64,000 nucleotides of DNA from positions 821,189,896-821,253,895 of the forward strand of contig NC_081414.1 of assembly GCF_030272615.1 (NCBI RefSeq), read 5' to 3'. The position numbers and the translations under genes are program-made. Each line of letters begins with the position of its first letter. The first letter of the stretch is position 1. Source of the stretch: Cryptomeria japonica (lineage: Eukaryota > Streptophyta > Pinopsida > Cupressales > Cupressaceae). The notes beneath the pieces are model-generated. The model was given only the letters and a program-made list of their open reading frames with translations. It was not told where the DNA came from and did not search any database. Below are positions 12,556 to 23,698 of this stretch, one piece after another.

Positions 12556-12850
12556 CCATTTTAATTAAATTCAACATTTAATTAATATCGCCTTTTAGCC
12601 ATTTTAACTAAATTCAACATTTAATTAAATATCCCCTTCTAGCCATTTTAATTACATTCAACAGTTAATTAAATATCTCCTTCTATCCATTTTAATTAAA
12701 TTCAACAGTTAATTAAATATCCCCTTCTAGCCATTCTAATCAAATTCAACATTTAATTAAAATCCACTTTCCATTTTAATTAAATTCAACATTTAATTAA
12801 AATCTACTTTCCATTTTAATTAAATTCAACATTTAATTAAAATCCTCTTT
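12556..12850. repeat. Hairpin minisatellite in the Gyp-B LTR, 7 units
   Basis: Seven units of about 37-45 bases, each centred on TTAATTAAA-TTCAACA-TTTAATTAA, a 9-base inverted repeat around a 7-base loop. The units are joined by 'tatccccttctagccatt' or shorter 'atccactttccatt'. The matching part of the 3' LTR (about 36230-36475) has five clear units and one broken one. Confidence 0.85.
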
Positions 12851-13059
12851 CCCATTTAATTATAAATCCCTATTTCCCTCACCCCACTTGCATTTTACAA
12901 CATATGCAAGTTGCATCTCCTTTTGACTAAAATAAATCTTTTATTATATCTAAAAAATCCTATTTTCCTCCACCCACTTGGATTTTCCTACAAATGCAAG
13001 TTGCACCATAATTTTAAATAAATTAATTATTTATTTGAAATCCTATTTATCCCCACCCA

Positions 13060-13240
13060 CTTGAAACCTTTAATGGCTTCCCTTAAAGTCTTTAAGCCTT
13101 TAATGGCTTCCGTCTGGAGTTTTCTCAAACCTTTAATGATTTCCCTTAAACGCTTCTCAAGCCTTTAATAGCTTCCTTCTAGAGTCTTCTCAAAGCTTTA
13201 ATGGTTTCCCTTAAAGTCTTCTTAAGCCTTTAAAGGTTTC
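13060..13240. repeat. Second tandem array in the Gyp-B LTR
   Basis: Five or more degenerate units of about 35 bases around 'cctttaatggcttcc...gtcttctcaag'. It lies in the part missing from the 3' LTR. No coding role. Confidence 0.7.
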
Positions 13241-14235
13241 CCTATCACATTCACATTTAAATAAATTAATTTTTATTTAAATATCTATCCAAATGCAAGT
13301 TGCATTCATTTTAGTTGAAATAAATCTTTTTATTTTAATTAAAAATTCTTATTTCTCCCACTTGCATTATCCTACATTTTCCATTAAATCCCTAAGAATT
13401 CTTTGAGAACCTCTCAAAACCCACTTAATTAGTCTAATTCTTCTATCATGGTCACATCCCTAAATTTTGGGGAAGTCACTTCTAATTTTGGAAGAAAGTC
13501 TTCTAAATGCATTTAAAGTTTTATCTTTTCAACAAGCTAACTTTGTTGAGTTCCCCAAAGTTGTAGGACTCTCACAAAAGTCTTGAAGGTTGTCTAAATT
13601 TCAACAAGATAACCTCCAAGGTCTCCAAAGAGCTTTAATGCTCTTACAAAACTTCACATTTTCAACACATTGAGCTTTGCACAAGAGTTTGTCCATTGGA
13701 CAATATCTTTATTCATTGGATAAAAGCTTTATTCCATGACTTTTCCCACAAGGGATTAACCATTAAGTCTTCTAAATCATTTAATGTCTCCTCCCTCTCC
13801 TCTCAAGCAATCTCATGGTGACACTTATCAACATGGGATTGGGTTGAAAATCTCACATAGATTGATAACTTTCAATCTTGACTCTCCTTAAGCCAATTCA
13901 ATATTGGCCATCAAATTCTCCAATTCTTCTATAAATAGATCCCATTTCTCCTTCAATTCATATCTCAATCTTTTGCATCTAAATTATAGTTATTTTGTAG
14001 GTTAAGGATCTCATCTTGTCATCTTCAAGAATCCAAGCCATTTAACATTAGCATTAGCATTTTAGCTTCATTTTAGCATATCATCTAATTAATTACATAT
14101 CATCTCATAGTATTTTATACTCATCTAATTTAATTAACTCATCTAACATCATATAATCTTCAATTTGGAATACATTTAACATCTTAATCATCTAGTCTTG
14201 TATCTTGCATCCTATCTTCATCCATCATCTCATCT

Positions 14236-14777
14236 TGCATCCTATCTTGATCAAACCAAGGATGAGCCACAACCTAAGGAAATTGCTACTCAAAGAAAGG
14301 AAATAGTGTATGAACAAATTCAAAGAGTACAAACAAGCACCAATCTCAAATCAGAACAAGCTACTAAACTTGTGTCAATTATCAGTGATCTTTTCTCACC
14401 ATACAACATACTTGTCAAATTCAGCGAGGTAACCTAGGACAGTGATTCTGAAACCGATTCCAATGAGTATGAGTGGGATAGTTGTTCTGATATTACTGAA
14501 GATATTGAGGTGGGTACAATCCATGCATACACACCCATTTCTCATGAGGGACAAGGCTCAATATCTCAACCATTTGAATTCGAAGCACAATATATCTATT
14601 AGGCTAGTGATAACGAGCAGTGACAATACGAACAAGGTAATGTTGAAGAGAATATCATCAAAAACATCGAGAATATCATAGACCACACTGATATCCCAAA
14701 CAACTATGACGATGTCTCCATAATGACACTTATAGAAGCTGATCTTAACCCACCAAATGACTCCCTACCACTCATAT
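14236..14777 (+). pseudogene. Gyp-B Pol linker, left of the Cop-3 insertion
   Basis: Homologous to 10860-11415 of Gyp-A, including the shared ISDLFSPYNILV segment, DSDSET/DSNEYEWD and SIMTLI-(A/E)-(V/A)-DL-(D/N)-PPN. Stops at 14435, 14600 and 14621 and frame changes interrupt it. It ends at CTCATAT, where CATAT (14773-14777) is the left target duplication of Cop-3. The frame continues at 30587. The linker is acidic and hydrophilic with no known domain. Confidence 0.8.
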
Positions 14778-15999
14778 TGTTGGCAGTATGAAGGAATTGA
14801 TTATGTGTTGCATTGATGTTTTGTCATTGATGTCAACACTAGCTATTATGATTGGTTACCGACAGATAGATTTTGGTTACTGGTAGAAGAACTAGTGTTA
14901 CCGACAGAAGGGACTATCAGTTGGATACTACCGACATGTTTGGATCAATGGAATATGTTTGGTTTGATGTTTTTGGAGTATGTTTTGGTCATTTGGTATT
15001 GAATTGATGATTAGATGCTATCATACACTCTAGTAAGCCTATATCGGTAAGGGTTTAAGGTTTTACCGATAGAGATTTTACTAAGAATCTTTGACATGAT
15101 GCATAAGTGGTGTTGGTGTGGCTTGTAGATGGAATTCAAGATGCAGAAGGTAGTCTTTGTTTATGCCTCGACTGATTGGAGACATCATTTTCACATGGTG
15201 AATCTATTTGGGTCCAGTTTATGGACCGGTATCATGTTACGTGTTCTCTACACATTACTGGGATGATTTATGGATTGGTTAATGTTGTTTTGGTCTAAAG
15301 CCAACATGGCATATCATTGTAATGTGGATATATGTAATGATCTTATTGTAATATCTTCTAGGTGGCCGACCTAATTGGTTTAGGCCTTAGGGTTTGTATA
15401 AATTGATGTAAGATCTCATTGTAGATTGTGTAGGTAATGGTCATGGAATGAAATATCATATATGAAGGATATTTGGTCAATCATAAGTGATTGAATTGGG
15501 TTTATGTAAGAGGTCAAAGGCCTCCGGTATTGAGCTTAACCAAGACTGTAATCAGGCATGGTAGAAGTTATCATTGGCAGTTCATTTTTATGGATTGTTG
15601 TCCAACTATATTGAGGTGGTCATAACCTCTCTGTAGTCAGTGAGACTCCTTTGTAATGAGCAGTATGCTCTAGGTAGTATATCTTTCTGTATGTGCAGGC
15701 CCCTTATTGTATCACATACTTTCTGCAGAAGTATCATCTAACTATGGGTAGGCTTCTCACTGTGGTTTTTCCCTTTATCAAGTTTTCCATGTATAAATCA
15801 TGATGTTATGTGGTATGGTTGCTTTGTGTTAATTCTTTATTTCATTCTTAAGTTTTATTGCTTACCGGTATCTATTTTTGCTATTCTGGTATTTAATGTT
15901 TATGTTATCTGGTTTAAGGTTATAAAGTGGTTTGATTAATATAATCTATTGACAACTGATTCAGCCCCCCTCCTCAGTTGTCCACCAGTTATTCCAACA
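14778..15999 (+). repeat. Cop-3 5' LTR
   Basis: 1222 bp, TGTTGGCAGTATG...ATTCCAACA. Near its end CAACTG (15953-15958) and CAGTTG (15975-15980) pair around a C-rich loop. Contains repeated ACCGA/CCGGT words. Left boundary set by the CATAT duplication, right boundary by the primer site. Confidence 0.95.
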
Positions 16000-16001
16000 A
16001 T

Positions 16002-16013
16002 TGGTATCAAAGC
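16002..16013 (+). other. Cop-3 primer-binding site, initiator Met-tRNA
   Basis: TGGTATCAAAGC, two bases after the LTR end; one difference from the TGGTATCAGAGC consensus. Confidence 0.92.
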
Positions 16014-16057
16014 TTTGGTCCTCTTTTACAAAAGCTTGACCACTTGAGGTAGATCCT

Positions 16058-17062
16058 ATGGCAACTAATAATTCAAATCCATCGGCAACTATTTTCAGAA
16101 GAGAAATCCCTAAACTTGATAGAACAAACTATGGGATATGGAAAATCCGAATGGAGACTCATCTTAGACGTCTTGGAAAGGATATTTGGAAGATCACTGA
16201 GAAAGGATATACACCTTATGGTTTGACATTTGGCAATCCTGCTCTAGCAAACTTGGACAAAAATATTAAAAATGATTGCAGAGCAAGAGAAGCCCTCTTG
16301 TGTGCACTCACTGATCAGAAAATCATGGGATTAACTGATAAATCATTTGCAAAGGTTATGTGGGATAAATTGCAAACTCTAAATGAAGGTCACCCTATTG
16401 TCAAAATTTCTAAACTTGATGGTTACCAGGTAAGATATGAGAACTTGAAGATGGAAAATAATGAAAGAATTGCTACATTTATGGAAAGAGTAAATGAGAT
16501 TGTCATGGGAATTCAATGTTGTGAAGGATCTCTGAGTGAAGATGGAATAGTTTCTAAAGTTTTGAGAGCCCTACCACCAGCTTACAAGATGAAGGCTACT
16601 GTAATTAATGAATTGAGAATAATGGAAAACACTTTAGTTAATAGAGACATTCCGATTGGGAAATTATTTGCTTTTGAGCTTGAAGAATTTGGACCCTCTG
16701 GAGTTGAAAAGTCTGAACCTTCTTTCCATGCATCATCATCTACCGACAAAAGTGATTGGAAAGACCTATATGCAAAAGAATTGGAAGATATGAGGAAAGA
16801 GGATGAAGAATTTGAGCAACTTGAAGCCTTATTTGCTAGAAGAGTACCTAAAGGATCGACAGGAAGTAAGTATGAAGGAAAATCACCTTTTAAATGTTTT
16901 GCATGTAATAAGATTGGTCATTTTGCATCTAGATGTCCTGAAAGGAATGCAAGATTTGAAAAAAGAGTTAAGAAATCATTTAAGCCTAATCAGAACAAAT
17001 ATAGATTCAAGAAAAACAAACTATGCTACATAGCAGATGAGGAAGGAGTAAGTGATGACTAA
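16058..17062 (+). pseudogene. Cop-3 gag (open, 334 codons)
   Basis: The only intact gag frame in the window. The N-terminal region (residues 15-45) has the copia pattern K-L-D-x-T-N-Y-G-I-W-K-I-R-M-E. The UBN2-type capsid region spans about residues 60-210, with KVLRALPPAYK near residue 170. A lysine/glutamate-rich stretch follows. One zinc knuckle, CFAC-NKIGHFASRC, lies at about residues 280-293, then a basic tail. The start is the first in-frame ATG 45 bases after the primer site. The TAA at 17060 separates it from the protease in the same frame; in copia elements Gag and Pol are normally one frame, so this stop may be a mutation. Relatives: Cop-5 gag. I call it pseudogene because the element as a whole is dead. 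Confidence 0.85.
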
Positions 17063-19499
17063 GAGGATGAACCAGCAATAGACTCTGCTAGTGGATCCGA
17101 CAGTGGAAAGGAATGAGTGTTGTATGCTATAAAGGAAGATGAACCAGAACTGGTTATCAAGAATGAAGAAAAGGCCCTGGCAACAAAATTTGAAGATAAG
17201 GATGAATGGGTAATTGATAGTGGATGCTCACATCATATGACTAGAGATAAAAGAAAATGTCTATCCCTACAAGAATACAATGGCGATCAAGTCAGATTTG
17301 GGGATGACAAAGCATGTATGATCAAAGGTAAAGGTATTATTTCTCTAGATGCAAAAAGAACCATGATGATGGAAGCCAAATTCCCCCACATTTACTAGAG
17401 AGAAGCAGTGAGTACAACAGTCTACACATTCAACAGAGTTCATATCAAAGGTGAAACCGGTAAAACTCCTTATGAATTATGGTTTGGACATACATCTACT
17501 CTTAAATATTTTAGAATTTTTGGAAGTAAATATTATATCAAAAGGGATGATTCAATTGGGAAGTTTGATCCTAGATGCGATGAAGGGATATTTCTTGGAT
17601 ATTTAATTCAAAGCAAAGCATATAGATGTTATAACAAAAGATTGCAGAAAATTGTGGAGAGTGCAAATTGGAAAGTGGGTGAGAAATACAGAGATCAATC
17701 TATATCATATGATAGAGAACGGAAAGTGGAAGTGATCATAACTGATCTGGCAATGCCTCAACTAGTACAAGACACTGAGAAAGTTACACCAGTACAATCA
17801 GAAAATTCAATTGTGACTAATGATCACAATAGAGAACCTGAAGTTCAGCAGACACCAAGGTATGTAAGATTAAATCATTCTGAAGATCAAATCATTGGAG
17901 ACAGGAACAAGGGAGTTATGACAAGATGAAGACTGACAAATGAAGAGGTATGTCTTATTTCTCAAATTTAACCGACATTTGTTATTGAATCTTGTAAAGA
18001 TAAATATTGGTTAAAGGCTATGGAAGATGAATTAGATCAGATAGAGAAGAATAAGACTTGCATTTTAGTTCCCTGGCCTAAAAATAAGAATGTTATTGGA
18101 ACTAAATTGGTTTTTAGAAGTAAACTAAATGAGGATGGTCATGTTGTAAGAAACAAGGCTAGATGAGTTTGTAAAGGATATTGTCAAATGGAAGGAATTG
18201 ATTATGGTGAGACATTTGCACCAGTAGCTAGAATTGAAGTTGTTAAACTATTTCCTGCCTATGCAGCATACAAGAACTATAAGATCTATCAAATGCATGT
18301 TAAATGTGCATTTTTGAATGGTGAACTTGAGAAGTATACATTGAGTATCCTGATGTATTTTTACTGAGAAATGACAAAGATATGGTTTGTAGGTTAAGGA
18401 AAGCATTATATGGATTGAAACAAGCTCCTAGAGCTTGGTATGCAAGGTTGGATAAATATCTTTTGAAGCTTGGTTTTACCAAAGGCAGTGCTGACAGTTT
18501 TTTATATTACAAGATCACTAATGATGATATTCTGATTATTGAAGTATTTGTTGATGATATCATTTTTGGAGGTGAAGATAAATTATGTATGGAATTCTCT
18601 AATAATATGAAGAATGAATTTGAAATGTCTATGATTGGTGAGATGAGATTTTTCTTACGTTTGTAGATTACTCAAACTGACAAAGCCATTTTTATCTGTC
18701 AAACTAAGTATCTAAGGGAATTAATGAAGAAGTTTGGTATGGATAATTCCAAACCAGTAAGTACTCCTATGGCGACAAGTGAGAAATTATCTATCAAAGA
18801 CACATCTGCACCGGTAAATTTGACAAGGTATAAGTCTATGATTGGTGGCTTGTTATATCTAACTCTAACTAGACTGGATATTATGAATGCAATAAATATT
18901 GTTTCAAGATATCAAAGTAATCCTAAAGAAAATCATGAATGTGCAGTAAAGAGGATATTTCGGTATTTGCAAGGAACAACAAAATATGGCTTATGGTACT
19001 CTAGAGATGATAACTTCACTTTATGTGCATATACAGATGCAGATTAGGTAGGAGATACTAATGATAGGAAGAGAACTTCTGGTGGAGATTTCTTTCTTGG
19101 AAAGAAATTGGTTTCATGGATCAGCCAAAAACAATCATGCATTTCTTTATCTACTGCAGAAGCTGAATATGTTGCAGCAACACCTAATTGCACTCAAGTC
19201 TTGTGGATGAAGCAAATGTTGAAGGATATCAAGGTAAATTGCATTGAACCGGTAGTATCTATTGTGATAACTCTGTAGGTATTGACATATCTAAGAATCT
19301 AGTATTTCACTCTAAGACTAAGAACATTTTAATAAAATATAACTTTCTGAAAGAAAAGGTGGAAGAAAAGGAAGTCAAATTGGTTTATGTGAACACTAAA
19401 GAGAAGATTGTAGATATATTCACTAAACCGCTATCTAAGGAATCATTTGAATATTTGAGAGACAGGTTAGGGGTATATACCCCTCTGACAAAAACTTAA
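17063..19499 (+). pseudogene. Cop-3 pol: protease fused to integrase C-terminus, RT, RNase H (broken)
   Basis: One ancestral frame continues from gag with stops at 17060, 17114 and 17396. The protease has W-V-I-D-S-G-C-S-H-H-M at about 17206-17238. At about 17350 the sequence jumps in frame from the end of the protease to the end of the integrase core (REAV...[14 protein letters not shown]), so about 0.75 kb, with the zinc-binding region and all three catalytic acids, is absent compared with Cop-5. GIFLGY follows at 17587. RT begins about 17990, has stops at 17927, 17969 and 18163 and a frameshift near 18333, and keeps FVDD at 18547-18558. RNase H ends with TKPLSKESFEYLRDRLGV at 19499. Cop-3 could not insert without enzyme from another copy. 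Confidence 0.85.
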
Positions 19500-19865
19500 T
19501 TGATGGAGCAGAGCATCAGTCTGATATGCATCATCAGCTTTATCCTTTACTCTGGATTGATGTAGTGGTGCTACTACTCAGGGGGCGTAGTCAGCTTTAA
19601 GATTCATAGGATTTTGATATCTATGTCATATCTTTGGCATTGATGTAAAAGGGGAGAGTTATATGTGAAAAATAATGTCATAATATGTCATATGGGAGAG
19701 AGATTCAGATCAATTTCAGATTGGACTGCGCTCCTCAGGGGGAGTTGTTGGGATTTTTCAGTTTTTCATTGTTATATCTTCAATGAGAATTTTTTGGCAT
19801 TTCTCGGCACTTAGATGTTTTCTTTTTTCACATCTAGTGTTGCCATCAATGTCACGAGGGGAGAT
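19500..19865 (+). other. Cop-3 3' untranslated region with several purine tracts
   Basis: Purine tracts such as 'cagggggcg' (about 19578), 'aaaaggggagag' (19650), 'cagggggag' (19736) and the last, 'gaggggagat', which abuts the 3' LTR at 19866. The last is the polypurine tract that primes plus-strand DNA. The copy at 19736 is followed by TTGTTGGG, a near copy of the real tract-LTR junction. Confidence 0.8.
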
Positions 19866-20408
19866 TGTTGGCAATATGAAGGAATTGATTATGTGTTGCA
19901 TTGATGTTTTGTCATTGATGTAAACACTAGCTGTTACGATTGGTTACCGACAGATAGATTTTGGTTACTGGTAGAAGAACTAGTGTTACCAACATAAGGG
20001 ACTATCAGTTGGATACTACCGACATGTTTGGATCAATGGAATATGTTTGGTTTGATGTTTTTGGAGTATGTTTTGGTCATTTGGTATTGACTTGATGATC
20101 AGATGCTATCATACACTCTAGTAATCCTATACTGGCAAGGTTTTAAGGTTTTACCAATAGAGCTTTTACTAAGAATCTTTCACAGGATGCATAAGTGGTG
20201 TTGGTGCGGCTTCTAGATGGAATTCAGGATGCAAAAGGTGATCTTTGTTTGTGCCTCGACTGATTGAAGACATTTCTTTGGCATGGTGAATCTATTTGGA
20301 TCCAGGTTATGGACCGGTATCATGTTACATGTTCTCTACATGTTACTAGGATGATTTATGGATTGGCTAATGTTGTTTTGGTCTAAAGATGACATGGCAT
20401 ATCATTGT
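19866..20408 (+). repeat. Cop-3 3' LTR, first part
   Basis: 543 bases matching 14778-15320 of the 5' LTR. It ends with ATTGT (20404-20408), the left target duplication of Cop-4. Confidence 0.95.
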
Positions 20409-21851
20409 TGTTGGCATTTTGGCACTAAGTTCTCATTGATGGAAAACGGTGGAGATTGAGAATAAAGAATAAAAGTACAAACCAGTCTGAAGGATGGTTG
20501 CTTGCTTATGATGAAGAGGCAGAATGTTAAATGTCATCTCACACCACCGGAGGTGAAGATGTGCAACCGGTACCGGATGCTCTATAGGTTAACAGAAGGA
20601 GAACACTCTACTAGCCAAGGGTCTTATCGATATGTGTTTGTTGAACCAACTGCATGTTGGTAGGCCATGTCTTGATTGGTATGATGTCATATGGAGCTGA
20701 GGTGGCAAGTGTGTTGTGGTTGATGAAGCCTCATCAACAAGGTTGATGAAACAAATAATCGCCATTAATGAAGGAACCACAAATCATGGGATTGCATCAG
20801 ACTGATTGCGGCTCGAGGAAGAAGGAATGACAGAGGAAGATCAGGGAGCAATTGGCACCTGGATTGAAGCAAGAATATCAGATTGAAATAATACCTTGAG
20901 GAAGAAATAATGGAGGTATTAATAGCTATTTAACAGATGTAGGTCTATATAATGGATCATGTTTTCCTTATCTAGAAAATGTGTTTTAGAAGGAGTGGAA
21001 ATGGCGGAGATGAACAGATGGACATAAAGGTTATCAGATCGTGCAGGATCTGATTGGATTTGTTTTGCCTCGTAGATGGTGAGGAAACCCTAACCATCAA
21101 AATTTTGAATTGCTTTTTTGCAGGAAATCACCTGATAAGAGATGTGGGATACGGACAAAAATGTAGTTGATGCTATGAAGATTGAGAAGAGAAGAGAGTA
21201 GAGAGTGAGTGAGGAGAAAAACTTTTGAAGGAAATCTGAGCAAGATGTAGTGAGAGAAAGCAAGAAAACTGGTGAGAGGATTCTAATGGCAGTATCATAG
21301 TCAGACAGTTGAATCTAACCAGAAAGGTGAGGTAGAGCAGGTAGCATCCTAGTGTGATATAGTGTGTTGAGAGACTGTGTGAAAGGGAGAGAAAGATAAC
21401 ATGGAGTTATTTGATTCAAGAGTTGTAGAATTCATTTGCAACAAGAATCCTTAATTGTATTCGAATAGTATTTCAATATACATTACCTAGTTGAAGCTAG
21501 GTGCAAGGGTTTGTGCTCTTTGGATTGGTGCCCTAAAAGTGTAGGGGTTGGTGCTCCTTGGGTTGGTGCCAAAAATATTTGTAAGTTGGTAGTTTACCTA
21601 TGAGGTTGGATTGGAGCAGTAGTCTCCAGCAGCTCTTCTCACTGAGGTTTTTCCTATATTGGGTTTTCCTCGTAAATCTGGTGTTGTGAATGTCTTGAGT
21701 GTGAATGATCTCTTTGTTTTTCTCTCTTACATTACCGGTATGACTGTTTAGTGGTTAAGTAAATAGTTGATTGTTTGAAATTAGATTGGTAAAGATTTAA
21801 AGTTAGGAACCACTAATTCACCCCCCTCTCAGTGGTACTTTGTGTTCAACA
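20409..21851 (+). repeat. Cop-4 5' LTR
   Basis: 1443 bp. Hairpin near the end: ACCACT (21809-21814) with AGTGGT (21831-21836) around AATTCACCCCCCTCTC. A region about 21480-21600 repeats 'ggttggtgc(c/t)c' three or four times, also seen in the 3' LTR and in sLTR-E. Confidence 0.95.
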
Positions 21852-21853
21852 AT

Positions 21854-21865
21854 TTGTATCAAAGT
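21854..21865 (+). other. Cop-4 primer-binding site (mutated)
   Basis: TTGTATCAAAGT in the place of TGGTATCAGAGC, immediately after the LTR end plus two bases. At least two mismatches to the initiator Met-tRNA site. Confidence 0.75.
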
Positions 21866-21916
21866 CAAGTTCCCATTTATCTTTAAACCATGGGTAGAAT
21901 CTGGACTTTGAGCACA

Positions 21917-22541
21917 ATGGCAAGAAGTGAGTCTGCTTCCTCAAAAGCCCCCATGTTTGATGGATCCAACTATGCCTTTTGGAGTAGAAGAATGGAGACC
22001 TATATTTCATCTCTTAGATTGGATGTGTGGATGTCGATCAGGAATGGGTATGTCATTTCCAATACTCCTCCCACTGATCCAGATGCAAAAAGGGAGTATG
22101 AGAATAATGCAAAGGCAAAACATGCCATCTTGAGTGGACTATCCAATAATGAATATGTCAAAGTCATGCACTATGTTTCAGCAAAGGAGACATGGGACAA
22201 ATTGCAAAGGTTGTTTGAGGGAGATGCAAAGGTCAAGGAAGCCAAGCTACAAACGCTCAGGAGCCAACTTGAAAGCATCAAGATGAAAGATGCTGAAAAG
22301 ATTGCAGACTATCTTCATAGATTTGATGAAACTGTGAATACTATTAGAGGACTTGGAGAAGAGATCGCAAATGAGATTCTTGTCAAAAAGATACTTAGAT
22401 CTCTCACTCCCAAATATGATACAAAGGTGTCATCCATAGAAGAAGCCAAGGACATGAAGACTTTTACAATGGATGAACTATTTGGCTCCCTGATAGCCTA
22501 TGAGATGAGAACAACCGGTGAGACTTCCACAAGGAAAGAGG
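21917..22541 (+). pseudogene. Cop-4 gag, N-terminal part (split by sLTR-D)
   Basis: Open frame from ATG 21917 (an in-frame ATG lies at 21890, but the protein similar to other Gags begins at MARSESAS). Capsid-type region: F-D-G-S-N-Y-A-F-W-S-R-R-M near residues 15-27, W-D-K-L near residue 90, ILVKKILRSLTPKYD near residue 157. Gag forms the particle shell. The frame is broken at AGAGG (22537-22541), where the solo LTR enters, and resumes at 23699. Confidence 0.85.
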
Positions 22542-23698
22542 TGTGTGTGTGTGAAAAGTGGAACTGTATCTATATCTAAAATACACAACACTTCAATTAA
22601 GTCATTAGATGCATGGTTAGTAAATCAATAATCAATGAATAATAAAACCATAACAAATTGACCCATTGCCTTCTAGTAGATGCGAGTTTAGATTGCTCTC
22701 AGATTGCTTAGCTATCCAGTGACTAGACAACACCTAAACGAAGGATTTTTAAATCTATATGAGCATGAATATGATCTAAATGGATGCAAGATTTAAGCTA
22801 GATATGCAAGATTAATCTAAAATAATTTAAGCAATATATGAATATTTAAGCTAAATGATTTAAGCAATATGAAGTAACTAATATGCAATATCTCAATGCA
22901 AATTCTCAATGAACCTACAGCAAAAATAGTATAATAACAATATATTCTCCAGGATTTTTTTGAATGAGAGATGAGAGCCTGAATTTATAGAAAATTCAAA
23001 AAGAAACCAATGGCTGAGATCAAATGATGATGAGCGGTCAAGATTTTCCAAGAGGAGGCACAATGCAGGTGAATTGATGTGATTGGATGCTTTTCTCAAT
23101 TTTAAAGGAAATTGAACTAAAATTAAGATAAAATCAAGAAAAAACTAATTTATTCTCTATTTCATTCAATTTTAATATTTAATTGTTTTAATTGCTTTCT
23201 TTGAGATTATTTATCAATTTTTAATTTGTTTTTTTCAATATTATCTCCAATTGATTTCTTTTCTCAAATTTTAATTCTTTTTTGTCAATTAATTTCTTTT
23301 TTGATTTATTTCCTTTTTTGAAGATTTGTGCTCATAATTTCCAATTCCTCTTTCTTGATTTGTTTCCTTTTTTGAAGATTTGTGGCAAATTGATTTATTT
23401 AATTAAATTAATTCCTCTTTTTGATGATTTAATGGCAAACTGATTTATTTAATTAAATATGCAAAAGATATTTAATTAAAATAAATAAGATAATTGTTTA
23501 AAATGATTTACTTGGAATGATCAATTAATTAAATAAATATTTAATTAATATTGGTTTATTAATTTTGCCATGTGACATTTGATGATTAAAGAATTAATTG
23601 TGTGCTCAAGATTTATTTAATTGTCTTTGGTTAGGACCTTGGTGATGTTGTCGAGATTAGGGGCTCATGGTTTAGATGACCATTTTTAGGGTATTACA
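22542..23698. mobile_element. sLTR-D: solo LTR inside Cop-4 gag
   Basis: 1157 bp starting TGTGTGTGTG and ending GGTATTACA, flanked by AGAGG at 22537-22541 and 23699-23703. No coding frame, PBS or internal region, so it is what remains after recombination between the LTRs of a retrotransposon. It is AT-rich, with 'ttaattaaat' words at 23400-23560. It is the innermost layer of the nest. A cargo-free element with TG/CA ends is the only alternative. Confidence 0.85.

Larger units (their letters stand above)
12392..14235 (+). repeat. Gyp-B 5' LTR, truncated at its inner end
   Basis: Colinear with the 3' LTR at 36067-36600 and 36601-37000. It holds the roughly 0.9-kb middle part (about 12960-13870) that the 3' LTR lacks, but stops near 14235, where the 3' LTR continues for about 250 more bases. 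At that point it jumps directly to the linker region of Pol, so a deletion removed the LTR end, PBS, gag and protease. Contains two tandem arrays and, at about 13930-13945, the TATA-like 'ctataaata' 55 bases after the conserved block. Confidence 0.8.

Noticed and set aside
12540-12850. CRISPR-like array of palindromic repeats
   Set aside because: Spacers are not unique and the units are degenerate; it is a eukaryotic minisatellite in an LTR.
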